A stretch of 64,000 nt of DNA, taken from assembly GCF_020715685.1 (NCBI RefSeq), contig NZ_CP085840.1, positions 2,976,001-3,040,000 of the forward strand. Reading direction: 5' to 3'. The translations under genes and the position numbers were made by a program. Every line of letters starts with the position of its first letter. The stretch's first letter is position 1. Source of the stretch: Dermatobacter hominis (lineage in GTDB: Bacteria; Actinomycetota; Acidimicrobiia; Acidimicrobiales; Microtrichaceae). This document shows positions 52,096-60,875 of this stretch, piece by piece. Below the pieces are notes generated by a model. That model ran no database searches and had not been told where the DNA came from. It worked only from the letters and a program-made list of their open reading frames with translations.

Positions 52096-52692
52096 TCACG
52101 CAGCGCAGCCGAGCGATCCCCACCGTTGCTCGTAGCGCCTCCTCCACCACAGCTGGTGGAGGAGGCGGAACGGGGCCGGGATCTTGACCGCGGCCACGTC
52201 GAGCGCCGCCTCCGGGGAGGTGTCGATGAGCCACGACACGAGGAGCCCGATGTCGCGGAGCGGGGTGTGCCGTTGGAGCATCCGCTCGAAGTGGCGGTGA
52301 TCCTCCTCGGAGAAGGTGGTGAGCCAGACCGGCAGCGCACGCTCCTCCTCGGTCCTGAGGTGCTCCTCGAGGCTGGCCCGGAGCTCGCCGGCGAGGTGCA
52401 GCGATCCGGGGACCGCCTTCACCAGGCGGTCGAGCTCCACGTGCTGGCGCTCGAGCAGCGATGTGGTCATGTCGAAGCCGGGCCGCCGTTCCTCGAGCAT
52501 CGGGAACAGCAGCTCGTCCTCGGCGGCGTGGTGGTGGGCGATGACCCGGCCGAGCAGGCGGGCCCGCCGTTCGGCGGTGGCGAGGTCGCCGTGGTCGACG
52601 GCGCACGCCACTGCGGAGGCCTCGGTGCGCAGGGCGAGGTGCATGCCCATGAAGCCGACGACGGCGCCGGGCAGCTGCAGGTCGGGGATCAT
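52096..52692 (-). CDS. Hemerythrin-like cation-binding protein
   Basis: This 198-residue protein has a four-helix hemerythrin domain with FMGMHLALRTE, VIAHHHAAEDELLFPMLEER (HxxxE ligands), LLERQHVELDRLV and EEHLRTEEERALPVWL. That gives His/Glu pairs for a di-iron site. Such proteins bind O2, NO or peroxide. ATG 52692 overlaps the MMPL gene stop by 4 nt, so the two are co-translated under the TetR operators upstream. Confidence 0.88.
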   Translation of the reverse strand: MIPDLQLPGAVVGFMGMHLALRTEASAVACAVDHGDLATAERRARLLGRVIAHHHAAEDELLFPMLEERRPGFDMTTSLLERQHVELDRLVKAVPGSLHLAGELRASLEEHLRTEEERALPVWLTTFSEEDHRHFERMLQRHTPLRDIGLLVSWLIDTSPEAALDVAAVKIPAPFRLLHQLWWRRRYEQRWGSLGCAA

Positions 52693-55031
52693 CGGTCCCA
52701 CCGCCCCTCGGTGCCGTTGGCGACGCGGCTGCCGGTGCCGACCAGGGCGGGTGCCGTGGTCGACGGCTCGGTGTGCACGCCGGCGGTGATCGGCTGATCG
52801 TCGGGGTCGACCGTCTCGGCGGCTCCTCCGTTGTCGGCCGACGCCTCGTCGGGATGCTCGAGGGTCACCGTCGGCAGGATGCGGTCGAGCCACGACGGCA
52901 GCCACCAGTTGGCCCTGCCGAGGATGGCCATCGACGACGGCACCAGCACCAGGCGGATGATCGTGGCGTCCACGAGCACCGCGGTCGCCAGTCCGATGCC
53001 CATCATCTTCACGGTGACGCTGGGCGACAGTGCGAAGGCGACGAAGACCGAGATCATCACGAGCGCGGCGCACGTGATCACCCGGGCGGTGGCGCTCAGG
53101 CCGTCGACCACGCTGCGGTGCGGGTCGCCCGTCCGGTCGTACTCCTCCCGGATGCGGGAGAGCAGGAACACCTCGTAGTCCATCGACAGCCCGAACACGA
53201 TGGCGAAGACCATGACGGGCACGAACGCCGTCACCGGCACGGGGCCGTCGAGCCCGAGCAGCCGAGCGCCCCAGCCCCACTGGAACACCGCGACCAGCAC
53301 ACCGTAGGCAGCACCGATCGACAGCAGGTTCATGATCGCCGCCTTGAGCGGGACCACCAGGGAGTGGAAGAGCACGACGAGGAGCACGAACGACATGAGC
53401 ACGACGGCGCCGATGAACACGAGCAGCCGGGACGAGAGCCGCTCTGTCAGGTCGACGAGCACCGCGGTGGGACCGGTGACGTGGGCGCTCGCGCCGGTGG
53501 CCTCCGTGGCGGCGGGCAGCGTGTCGTCGCGCAGACGGTCGACGAGCTCGGTCGTCCGGGGTGACTCGGGGCCGGTGGTGGGCACGACGGTCACCACGGC
53601 GGTGTCGCCCGCCGCGTTGCGCTCCGGCGGCAGGACCATCGCCACGCCGTCGGTGCGCCCGAGCTCGTCGGAGAGGTGGCTGAGCACCGCGTCGTCGGCG
53701 GAGCGGTCGCCGGCGACACCGGTGAGGTCCACCGCCACGACGATCGGGCCGTTCGCACCGGGGCCGAACTCCTCCGCGGTCAGGTCGTAGGCCCGCCGCT
53801 GGGTGGTCGAGGTGGGTTCGTTGCCGGCGTCGGCCCACCCGAGCCGCAGCCCGAGAACCGGCGCGGCCAGGAGCAGCAGCACGACGAGACCGAGCGATGC
53901 GTAGCGCACCGGGTGGTGACCCACGTGGTCCGCCCATCGGGCCGCCAGCGGGGCGCGACCGGTGGCGCGACCCCGCCGCTCGAGCCGCCGCTCATGCCGG
54001 GTCGTCCGGAGCCGGTCGCCGGACAGGGCCAGCAGCGCCGGCAGCAGGGTGACGGCGGCGGCGACGCTCACGGCGACGACGATCGCGGCGCCGAAGCCGA
54101 TGCTGGCCAGGATGGGCACGTCGACGAACCACAGGCCGCAGATGGCGACGACCACGGTGCCGCCGGCGAAGACGACCGCCTTGCCGGCGGTGGCAGTGGC
54201 GATGGCGGCGGCGGTGCGCACGTCGTCGCCGGCGACCAGGCGCTCCCGGTGCCGGGTGAGCACGAACAGGGCGTAGTCGATGCCCACACCCAGGCCGACC
54301 ATCGCCGCGATCATCGGGGTGACCGTGGAGACGTCCATGGCCCCGGCGAGCAGCATGATCCCGCCCATGCCGACGAGGAGCGAGGCGACCGCCACCAGGA
54401 TGGGGAGGCCCATCGCCAGGAGCGAGCCGAAGGCGACGAAGAGCACCACGGCAGCGACGAGCAGTCCGATCATCTCGCTGTTGCTCGAAGGTGGCGACGC
54501 GTTCTCGGGGACCTCGCCGCCGAACTCGACCTGGATGCCCTCGCGCTCGGCGACCTGCGCGGCCTCCTCGAGCCCGGCAAGGGCGTCATCGGGTGCGACG
54601 TCGGTGACCGGCGCGTCGTAGGCGACCCCGATCACCGCAGTGGTGCCGTCGGCGTCCACGCTCGGCGCGGCCGGGTCGAACGGGTCGCTCACGGCGACCA
54701 CGTGGGGGAGGGCTGCGACGCGGCCGATTGTCGAGGCGATCGTCAGCCGGTCCGAGGTGATCCCCTCGGGCCGGTGCACCACGATCCGGGCGGTGGCCCC
54801 GCTCTGGTCCGGGAACCGTTCGGTGAGCAGGTCGTTGGCCACCTGCGAGTCGACGCCGGGGATCGTGTAGTCGTCCTGCGGGCTGCCGCCGACGACACCG
54901 GAGGCGACGAGGACGACGACGGCGGCGACGAGCCACGCAGCGATCGTCCGCCACGGGTGGCGAGCCGAACCGAGACCGGTCCGGTAGAGGAGCGATCGCT
55001 GGATCGGTCGGGTGGTGGTGGGCGGGGACAT
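52689..55031 (-). CDS. MMPL/RND-family transporter
   Basis: This 780-residue membrane transporter has the family's two halves, each with a large outer loop and a helix bundle. Motifs include VGLGVGIDYALFVLTRHRE and AIVFGLSMDYEVFLLSRIREEYDRTG; the Asp-Tyr pairs carry the proton relay in MmpL proteins. Relatives export lipids, siderophores or drugs. AAGGAGG precedes the ATG, and four TetR-type boxes fill the space to the divergent regulator. Confidence 0.94.
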   Translation of the reverse strand: MSPPTTTRPIQRSLLYRTGLGSARHPWRTIAAWLVAAVVVLVASGVVGGSPQDDYTIPGVDSQVANDLLTERFPDQSGATARIVVHRPEGITSDRLTIASTIGRVAALPHVVAVSDPFDPAAPSVDADGTTAVIGVAYDAPVTDVAPDDALAGLEEAAQVAEREGIQVEFGGEVPENASPPSSNSEMIGLLVAAVVLFVAFGSLLAMGLPILVAVASLLVGMGGIMLLAGAMDVSTVTPMIAAMVGLGVGIDYALFVLTRHRERLVAGDDVRTAAAIATATAGKAVVFAGGTVVVAICGLWFVDVPILASIGFGAAIVVAVSVAAAVTLLPALLALSGDRLRTTRHERRLERRGRATGRAPLAARWADHVGHHPVRYASLGLVVLLLLAAPVLGLRLGWADAGNEPTSTTQRRAYDLTAEEFGPGANGPIVVAVDLTGVAGDRSADDAVLSHLSDELGRTDGVAMVLPPERNAAGDTAVVTVVPTTGPESPRTTELVDRLRDDTLPAATEATGASAHVTGPTAVLVDLTERLSSRLLVFIGAVVLMSFVLLVVLFHSLVVPLKAAIMNLLSIGAAYGVLVAVFQWGWGARLLGLDGPVPVTAFVPVMVFAIVFGLSMDYEVFLLSRIREEYDRTGDPHRSVVDGLSATARVITCAALVMISVFVAFALSPSVTVKMMGIGLATAVLVDATIIRLVLVPSSMAILGRANWWLPSWLDRILPTVTLEHPDEASADNGGAAETVDPDDQPITAGVHTEPSTTAPALVGTGSRVANGTEGRWDR

Positions 55032-55069
55032 CGGTGACCTCCTTCGACGGGCCCGGCGGGGCGCCGGAC

Positions 55070-55164
55070 GGATACGGTGTATCCGACAATGAGGGATACA
55101 CCGTATCCGTGTCAAGCGGATACACCGTATTCACATCCGAGGTCATCGCGGATACGCTGTGCCC
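55070..55164. promoter_or_regulatory. Array of four TetR-type operator boxes
   Basis: GGATACGGTGTATCC (55070-55084), GGATACACCGTATCC (55094-55108), GGATACACCGTATTC (55118-55132) and GGATACGCTGTGCCC (55150-55164). The first three start exactly 24 bp apart. The last touches the TetR ATG and is degenerate at its right end. Together they cover the whole 133-bp divergent promoter. Confidence 0.9.
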
Positions 55165-55740
55165 ATGACCCCCAGCGACACGACCTCCCCCGAGGTCGAA
55201 CGGACCCGCCACCAGATCCTGGAGGCGGCCGGCGAGATCATCTCCACGGAGGAGTTCGACGCCCTCTCCATGCGCAGGGTCGCCACGACGGCAGGTGTGT
55301 CGCTGTCCACGGTGATCCGGCACTTCGGCACCAAGGACGCCCTGCTCGCGGCGCTGGTCGCCCATGGCGACGACGACGTCGAACGGGTCGACAAGCGGCG
55401 GCAGATCGACCAGGGCGACATCGGCGCGGCGGTCGGCGTGGTCGTGGACGACTACGAGGAGGCCGGGGACCAGCTGCTCCACATGCTGGCGCAGGAGCAC
55501 CGATTCCCGGCGCTGGCCACGCTGCTGGACGTGGGGCGGCGCGGCCACCGGGAGTGGGTCCGATGGGCGTTCGCTCCGCAGCTCCGCCTCCGCACCGGAG
55601 CTCGACGGACGCAGCTGGAGGACCTCCTGGTGGTCGGCACCGACGTCTACACGTGGAAGCTTCTGCGGCGCGACCGGGGCCACAGCGCGAAGGCCACGAC
55701 CGCCGCGATGACTGCGCTGTGCGAGGCAGTCGCGTCATGA
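55165..55740 (+). CDS. TetR-family regulator of the MMPL divergon
   Basis: This protein has 191 residues from ATG 55165 (GTG 55159 would add two). HTH: TRHQILEAAGEIISTEEFDA, then LSMRRVATTAGVSLSTVIRHFGTKDALLAAL. The C-terminal domain is helical. The boxes at 55070-55164 are its probable binding sites, controlling the MMPL-hemerythrin operon and its own TetR-glycosyltransferase operon. Its gene overlaps the glycosyltransferase by ATGA. Confidence 0.92.
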   Translation: MTPSDTTSPEVERTRHQILEAAGEIISTEEFDALSMRRVATTAGVSLSTVIRHFGTKDALLAALVAHGDDDVERVDKRRQIDQGDIGAAVGVVVDDYEEAGDQLLHMLAQEHRFPALATLLDVGRRGHREWVRWAFAPQLRLRTGARRTQLEDLLVVGTDVYTWKLLRRDRGHSAKATTAAMTALCEAVAS

Positions 55741-56993
55741 CCCGGTTCCTGTTCGCGGCGTGGGACGGGGGCGGCACGATCCCGCCCGAGCTCGGCCTAG
55801 CCGCTGCGCTCGTCGACCGTGGCCACGAGGTGGTCTTCCTCGCGGACGACACGGTGGAGGACCAGGCGATCGCCGCCGGCGTCGGGTTCACCGAATGGCA
55901 GCGAGCCCCGCAGGCGCGCGCCCGGGACACCGAGCGGGCGCTGATCCGGGACTGGGAGGTGCGCAACCCGCTGGCCCAGATCCGCCAGATCGGCGACGGG
56001 CTGTTCTTCGGCCCCGCCGAACTGCACGCTGCCGACCTGACCGATGCGATCGCCGTCCACCGCCCCGACGTCCTCGTGGTCGACGCGCTCCTGACCGGGG
56101 CGCTCGCGGGAGCGGAGCGCTCGGGTCTGCCGACGGCTGCGGTGGCCCCGAACGTCAACATGCTCCGCGCCGTCGGCGTACCGCCGATCGGGACCGGCCT
56201 CCGGCCGATGAGCGGCCCGATCGGCCACCTCCGGGACGAGTCGCTGCACCGGCTCACCGAGGCGCTCATGGGGACGGGCACGCTCAACGACACCCGTCGG
56301 TCGCTCGGGCTCCCGCCGGTGAAGTCGCTGGAGGCGGCCATCCGTCGGGCGGACCTGGTCCTGCTGCTGACCAGCGAGGCGTTCGACTTCACGCCGGCGC
56401 TGCCGGATCCGCAGGTCGTGTACGGGGGCGTGCCGGTGCCGGCCGACGAGCGGTGCGGCGCAGACTGGTCGCCACCGTGGGAGGACGACGGTCGCCCGTC
56501 GATCCTGCTGTCGCTGTCCACGACCTACATGCAGCAGGAGCAGCTGCTCCAGCACCTCGTGGACGCCCTCGGTCGGGTCGACTGCCACGCAGTGGTGACC
56601 ACGGGGCCGGGGCTGCGCGGCCGGCCCCTGGCGCGGGTGCCGTCGAACGTCCACGTGGTCGAGTCCGCTCCACACGGCGCCGTGCTCCCGCACGTCGACC
56701 TCGTCATCACCCACGGCGGGCACGGCACCGTGGTGCGCTCGCTCGGTGCCGGCGTGCCCGTCATGGTCGTTCCCATCAGCCGCGATCAGCCGGACAACGC
56801 GGTGCGGGTCGTCCACCACGGCGTCGGTGTGTCGGTCTCCCGGCGCTCGTCGGTCGACAAGTTCGCTGTGGCGATCCACGACGCGCTCGCCGACCCGTCG
56901 CTGCGGGCCCAGGCCCGGGGGATGGCGGTGCGCATGGAGCGTGAGAAGAGCTGCTCCCGCGCGATCGAGGCGCTCGAAACACTGTCACGGTGA
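55737..56993 (+). CDS. GT1-family glycosyltransferase (macrolide/UGT-like)
   Basis: This 418-residue GT-B enzyme has an acceptor domain (MTRFLFAAWDGGGTIPPELGLA) and a donor domain with HVDLVITHGGHGTVVRSLGAG, then VPVMVVPISRDQPDNAVRV, the nucleotide-sugar-binding signature of macrolide- and flavonoid-type glycosyltransferases. It is coupled to the TetR gene. With an MMPL exporter across the divergent promoter, the cassette may glycosylate and export a toxic or lipid-like compound, a detoxification logic; this is inference. Confidence 0.9.
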   Translation: MTRFLFAAWDGGGTIPPELGLAAALVDRGHEVVFLADDTVEDQAIAAGVGFTEWQRAPQARARDTERALIRDWEVRNPLAQIRQIGDGLFFGPAELHAADLTDAIAVHRPDVLVVDALLTGALAGAERSGLPTAAVAPNVNMLRAVGVPPIGTGLRPMSGPIGHLRDESLHRLTEALMGTGTLNDTRRSLGLPPVKSLEAAIRRADLVLLLTSEAFDFTPALPDPQVVYGGVPVPADERCGADWSPPWEDDGRPSILLSLSTTYMQQEQLLQHLVDALGRVDCHAVVTTGPGLRGRPLARVPSNVHVVESAPHGAVLPHVDLVITHGGHGTVVRSLGAGVPVMVVPISRDQPDNAVRVVHHGVGVSVSRRSSVDKFAVAIHDALADPSLRAQARGMAVRMEREKSCSRAIEALETLSR

Positions 56994-57043
56994 CGGTCAC
57001 GGAACCTCGCACAGGACATCGGGCGGCCGCCGATTGCTCGGTA

Positions 57044-57550
57044 GCGTTCTGGGTGTCGGGGGCGACGCTGTTCTCGCTGCTGTCGTCGGAGGAGGTCGAC
57101 CAGCGGCTGGTGCTCGGCGGGTACCGGCCGCTGGACCTGCTGCTCGGGCGGCTCGGATTTCTGGCGCCGCTCGGTCTGGCGATCGCCGGGTTGTTCAGTG
57201 TGCTGATGCTGACCGTGTCGCACCCGTACCGACCTTGGCTGGCGTGGTTGGGGGTGTCGGCGGTGGCGGTGCAGGCGATCCCGTTCGGCCTGGCGGTCGG
57301 CGCCGTGGTGCCGAAGGAGCTCGAGGGGACGCTGGTGCTGATCGGCGTGGTCGGCATGCAGCTGGCGGTCGAAACCGACACGCGGTGGCGAAGGTGCTGC
57401 CGTTCTACGGGCCACAGCAGCTGATCGAGTCGAGCCTCACGCCGGCCGGCGGCCCGATCCTCTGGCCGCTCCTGCTGACGCTCGGCTACGGCCTGGTGCT
57501 CATGGTGATCGCAAGGGCGTTCCTGGGCCATCGGCTGGAGGTGGCGCACT
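57044..57550 (+). pseudogene. Degenerate second copy of the ABC permease gene
   Basis: From GCGTTCT onward this segment copies 51496-52006 with about 35 differences counted by eye over roughly 500 bp; the first 70 bp are essentially identical. It lacks the first ~55 codons. A 1-nt deletion at about 57376 (GACACGCGG versus GACAACGCCG) shifts the frame before KVLPFYGPQQLIESS. No ATPase gene is beside it. It is a remnant of duplication, directly after the glycosyltransferase stop. Confidence 0.88.
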
Positions 57551-58373
57551 ACGCGTCTACGTGACGCGTGTCGGCAGGTCACCTCCTCGCTGCTCGGCGC
57601 TGCCATTAGTTGCGACACGCGAGACCCCATCTTGGGTGCGTCGACGCCCGCATCTGTTTCCGTGGGACGTGTGTGCGCCGGCCACAGTCGGCGCCCACGA
57701 CGTGGGGCGTCGCGGGACACGCAACGTCGACTCCGTCGGCGCCGGACTGCACCCGGCTGCCGGCGGTCCGCCACGGTATCGGCGGACGGCGTCCTGCAGT
57801 TCCGGATCGTTGAGCTGACTCAGGGCGTAGACCGCTGCTCGTTCGAGGCCCTCCTTCGACCAGGCGGAGAGTCCGCTCTTGCCTCGGTGCTTGCAGCGGC
57901 ACTAGTTCTGGCTCTGGCCGTTCTAGTCGATCGACCTCTTAGCGCCGCAGCCGTGGGGTCGTAGCCGGACAGGAGGTCGGCCCGCTGCCTGCACTGGCCA
58001 GCCGGACTATGCGGTCACCTGCTACGCCGCCAACCGAGCCAGCGTTAGCGTGGAACGGAACGTCAGGACGAGAGCGGTAAAGCGCGCTGCCCCGTCTTGT
58101 CGCTGTGACTGTCACGCCGTGGTCGTAGGATTCGTCGCCAGCTCAGTCCTCGGCGCGCCCGAGGCTGCCGGGCACGAGGCCGTCCGGGTCATCGGGCAGA
58201 GACGGCTTGAGTTCCGCCCCAGGAGAAGCCAGCGCCAACATCGGCGCACCAGCCCTGGAGCGACCATGCACCCGACTCCCGAGTCGAGCTACGCTCACGA
58301 ACGTCTGTTCGATCCCGTCGCACTCACCCGAGGTCCGTACGATTCCGAGTTTCAACGATGTAGTTTGGCGCCC
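57551..58373. other. 0.8-kb non-coding/decayed interval at the island edge
   Basis: I find no convincing intact gene. Base composition is less GC-extreme than to the left. On the minus strand, 57770-57905 reads a protein-like HRGKSGLSAWSKEGLERA... VYALSQLNDPELQDAVRRY without a start codon and just after a stop, which looks like a fragment of an unidentified gene. No tRNA or obvious attachment repeat is visible. TAGTTT at 58361-58366 is the probable promoter -10 of the methyltransferase. Confidence 0.55.
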
Positions 58374-59543
58374 ATGACCGGGGAACGATTCAGCGTCGCT
58401 GGGCTGTTCGCCGGCATCGGGGGCATCGAGCGAGGCCTCGGCCTGCACGGTGGCGAGGCCGAACTGCTCTGCGAGTACTGGGACCCCGCCCACCGCGTGC
58501 TCGAGGCGCGGTTCTCCGGCGTGCCCCTGGTGGAGGACGTCCGAGATCTTCGCTCGCTACCCAAGGTCGACCTCGTGTCCGCGGGATTCCCCTGCACCGA
58601 CCTTTCCCAGGCGGGCCGGATGGATGGCATCAACGGGCGTGCGTCCGGGCTCGTCGGCGAGGTCTTCCGCCTGATCCGACGCCCGCGTGCTCCGATGCTG
58701 ATGCTCGAGAACGTGAGGAACATGCTGGTCCTCGACGGCGGCGCAGCCATGCACTACCTCGTCGACGAGCTGGAGGCGCTCGGCTACCGCTGGGCCTACC
58801 GTCTCGTCGACTCGCGATTCACTGGCGTGCCCCAGCGCCGCCAGCGCGTGATCTTCCTGGCATCTCGGACGATCGATCCCCGAGCGGTGCTCTTCGCTGA
58901 TGACGAGGGCGAACCGGGCCCGGAGTGGTTCGCCGACAACACGTCCGGCTTCTACTGGACCGAGGGTCTCCGAGGGTTGGGGTGGGCGCGAGACGCCGTT
59001 CCCACTCTCAAGGGCGGCTCGACAATCGGCATTCCATCGCAGCCCGCGATCTGGAACCCGTCCGCACCGTTGGGTCAGCGAATCGTCTTGCCGGTGGTCG
59101 AGGAGGCCGAACAGATGCAGGGCTTCCCGGCCAGATGGACGGAGCCAGCTGACGAAGGTCCGGGCCGCAAGGGTCCCCGGTGGAAGCTGACCGGCAACGC
59201 CGTGACCGTGGGCGTCTCCGCGTGGGTGGGCCGTCGGCTTCGGAACCCAGGCGATCCGATACTCGACGGTCAGCCACTGCGCTCCGGTGATCGCTGGCCG
59301 ACCGCGGCGTTCGGCGCAAAGGGCAAGGCGTGGGCCGTCGACGTCTCGTTGTGGCCGACCCGCGAGCCGTACACGCATCTCCACGAGATCGTCGACCTCG
59401 AGTCGGCCCAGCCGCTGTCCGCCCGGGCGACCGCGGGGTTCCTGTCCCGCACCGAACGCGGGAGCCTTCGATTCGTAGACGGCTTCATCGACGACGTCGC
59501 CGAGCACGCCGCCTACATGGCGGAGGAGCTGTCCGTCGCCTGA
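58374..59543 (+). CDS. C5 DNA cytosine methyltransferase
   Basis: This 389-residue enzyme has motif I VAGLFAGIGGIERGL (SAM binding), motif IV GFPCTDLSQAG with catalytic Cys74, motif VI ENV at 112-114, motif VIII PQRRQRVIF and motif X KLTGNAVTVGVSAWVG. It transfers methyl groups to C5 of cytosine in a specific DNA site. The target-recognition region lies between about residues 160 and 270, and the site cannot be read. TAGTTT ends 7 nt before the ATG (leaderless). It is followed by Vsr, which repairs T:G mismatches created by 5-methylcytosine deamination. Confidence 0.95.
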   Translation: MTGERFSVAGLFAGIGGIERGLGLHGGEAELLCEYWDPAHRVLEARFSGVPLVEDVRDLRSLPKVDLVSAGFPCTDLSQAGRMDGINGRASGLVGEVFRLIRRPRAPMLMLENVRNMLVLDGGAAMHYLVDELEALGYRWAYRLVDSRFTGVPQRRQRVIFLASRTIDPRAVLFADDEGEPGPEWFADNTSGFYWTEGLRGLGWARDAVPTLKGGSTIGIPSQPAIWNPSAPLGQRIVLPVVEEAEQMQGFPARWTEPADEGPGRKGPRWKLTGNAVTVGVSAWVGRRLRNPGDPILDGQPLRSGDRWPTAAFGAKGKAWAVDVSLWPTREPYTHLHEIVDLESAQPLSARATAGFLSRTERGSLRFVDGFIDDVAEHAAYMAEELSVA

Positions 59544-59595
59544 GCAGCGACGACCGACGCGCCCTCCCGCCTCGTCAGCGGAGATCCGGGCTCGC

Positions 59596-59961
59596 ATGCA
59601 ACGGCAGGCGCGGAGAGACACAGCAGCCGAGATGGCAGTTCGCCGCGAGGTGTGGAGGCGCGGTCTCCGGTACCGCGTCGACACAGCGCCGATTCCTGGG
59701 CTCCGCCGTCGCGCCGACCTTGTGTTCACCAAGGCGCATGTTGCGGTGTATGTGGACGGCTGCTTCTGGCACCGGTGCCCGATTCATGCCACCTCGCCGA
59801 AGGCGAACAGTGAGTGGTGGAGGGAGAAGCTCGACGCCAACGTGCGCCGGGATCGCGACACGGACCGCCGACTCGCCCAAGCCGGATGGTCTGTCGTTCG
59901 TGTCTGGGAACACGAGGACGCAGCGGTTGCGGCCGACCGGATCGAGGCCGTCGTTCGCTGA
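59596..59961 (+). CDS. vsr: Very short patch repair (Vsr) endonuclease
   Basis: This 121-residue nuclease nicks DNA 5' of T:G mismatches arising from deaminated 5-methylcytosine. It shows RQARRDTAAEMAVRREVWRR, then GLRRRADLVFTKAHVAVYVD with the metal Asp, GCFWHRCPIH with the zinc/catalytic His and EKLDANVRRDRDTDRRLAQ. Only ATG 59596 is available, yet conserved-looking residues (SSAEIRAR) precede it in frame back to about 59575 with no start codon. The true N-terminus may therefore use a rare start. It lies 52 nt after the methyltransferase. Confidence 0.9.
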   Translation: MQRQARRDTAAEMAVRREVWRRGLRYRVDTAPIPGLRRRADLVFTKAHVAVYVDGCFWHRCPIHATSPKANSEWWREKLDANVRRDRDTDRRLAQAGWSVVRVWEHEDAAVAADRIEAVVR

Positions 59962-60015
59962 TGATGGCGGAGCGGGTCCCCGGGGCTCATTCGCGGGTCA
60001 CCTACGCTCCGAGCG

Positions 60016-60861
60016 ATGGAGGGGCCCGCGATCCTGGTCGAAGCGCTGCGCGACGCGACCATCAAAGACAAGTACGGGAATCGCTGGCAGTACCACTCCC
60101 GCAGCGATCGTCACTCCAAGGTCGCATGTTGGGGAATCGGTCTCGACCTGCTCACCAAGTCGGCCCTCCTGCGGCGACACGTGGCCGACGGCAAGGTCAT
60201 CCTCGGCGTCAACCACACGATGCGGGACTTCGGCACCGGGCGGAAGAAGGATCTCGACCTGGTACTCGCCCGACCTGACGGGGAGCCGGACCGACGGGTG
60301 ACGTTCGGTCAACTCGCCGAGCGATACACGATCCCGCTCACGTCGGCCCAGAGGGCGATGCTCGACGCGCTACCCGAGCTTCCGGTCGCTCCAGTAGGTG
60401 CCGTCCTCGTCGCCCTCGAGGCCAAGGCCACGATGACAGCGCACATCCGAGCGCTCCCTCGCCTGTACGACGAACTCAACTCGTCCCACCTCTGCGTACA
60501 CGGCGCGAGTCGCCAGGCGCTCGCGATCGGCTTCGCCATCATCAACGCGTCGTCCCGGTTCGCGTCGTCGGACATGAACAAGTTCGATCTCACTTCGGCC
60601 AACCGGGTCTTCACCGAGGAGCCGCAGCCGCGGTCGCTGGTTCGCACGCTGGAGAAGCTCGTCGAGATGCCGCGTCGTTCGAACACCCGTGAGACCGGCT
60701 TCGACGGCGTGGGCGTCGTCGTCATCGACGGAGCGAACGGTGGCTCGCCGTTCAAGCTCGTGACCGCCCCGCCGGCACCGCAACCCGGCGAGCCCTTCCA
60801 CTACGACGGCATGATCACCCGGATGGCGAACGAGTACGACACCAGCTTTTCGTCGATCTGA
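60016..60861 (+). CDS. Putative PD-(D/E)xK restriction endonuclease
   Basis: This 281-residue protein is not a family I can name securely. RKKDLDLVLARP (Asp79/Asp81) followed by VLVALEAKATMTAH (Glu135-x-Lys137) gives a PD-(D/E)xK-type nuclease core. WQYHSRSDRHSKVACW, LPRLYDELNSSHLC and the later GFDGVGVVVIDG are strikingly conserved-looking blocks. Its place directly after a C5 methyltransferase and Vsr argues for the cognate restriction enzyme. Cleavage site and cofactor are unknown. Confidence 0.72.
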   Translation: MEGPAILVEALRDATIKDKYGNRWQYHSRSDRHSKVACWGIGLDLLTKSALLRRHVADGKVILGVNHTMRDFGTGRKKDLDLVLARPDGEPDRRVTFGQLAERYTIPLTSAQRAMLDALPELPVAPVGAVLVALEAKATMTAHIRALPRLYDELNSSHLCVHGASRQALAIGFAIINASSRFASSDMNKFDLTSANRVFTEEPQPRSLVRTLEKLVEMPRRSNTRETGFDGVGVVVIDGANGGSPFKLVTAPPAPQPGEPFHYDGMITRMANEYDTSFSSI

Positions 60862-60875
60862 CGTGCGCCCGGGAA

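Noticed and set aside
57632-57964. Plus-strand open frame of about 110 codons in the island-edge gap
   Set aside because: Composition is Arg/Ala/Ser-rich with no recognisable domain, and the opposite strand shows a more protein-like fragment there.
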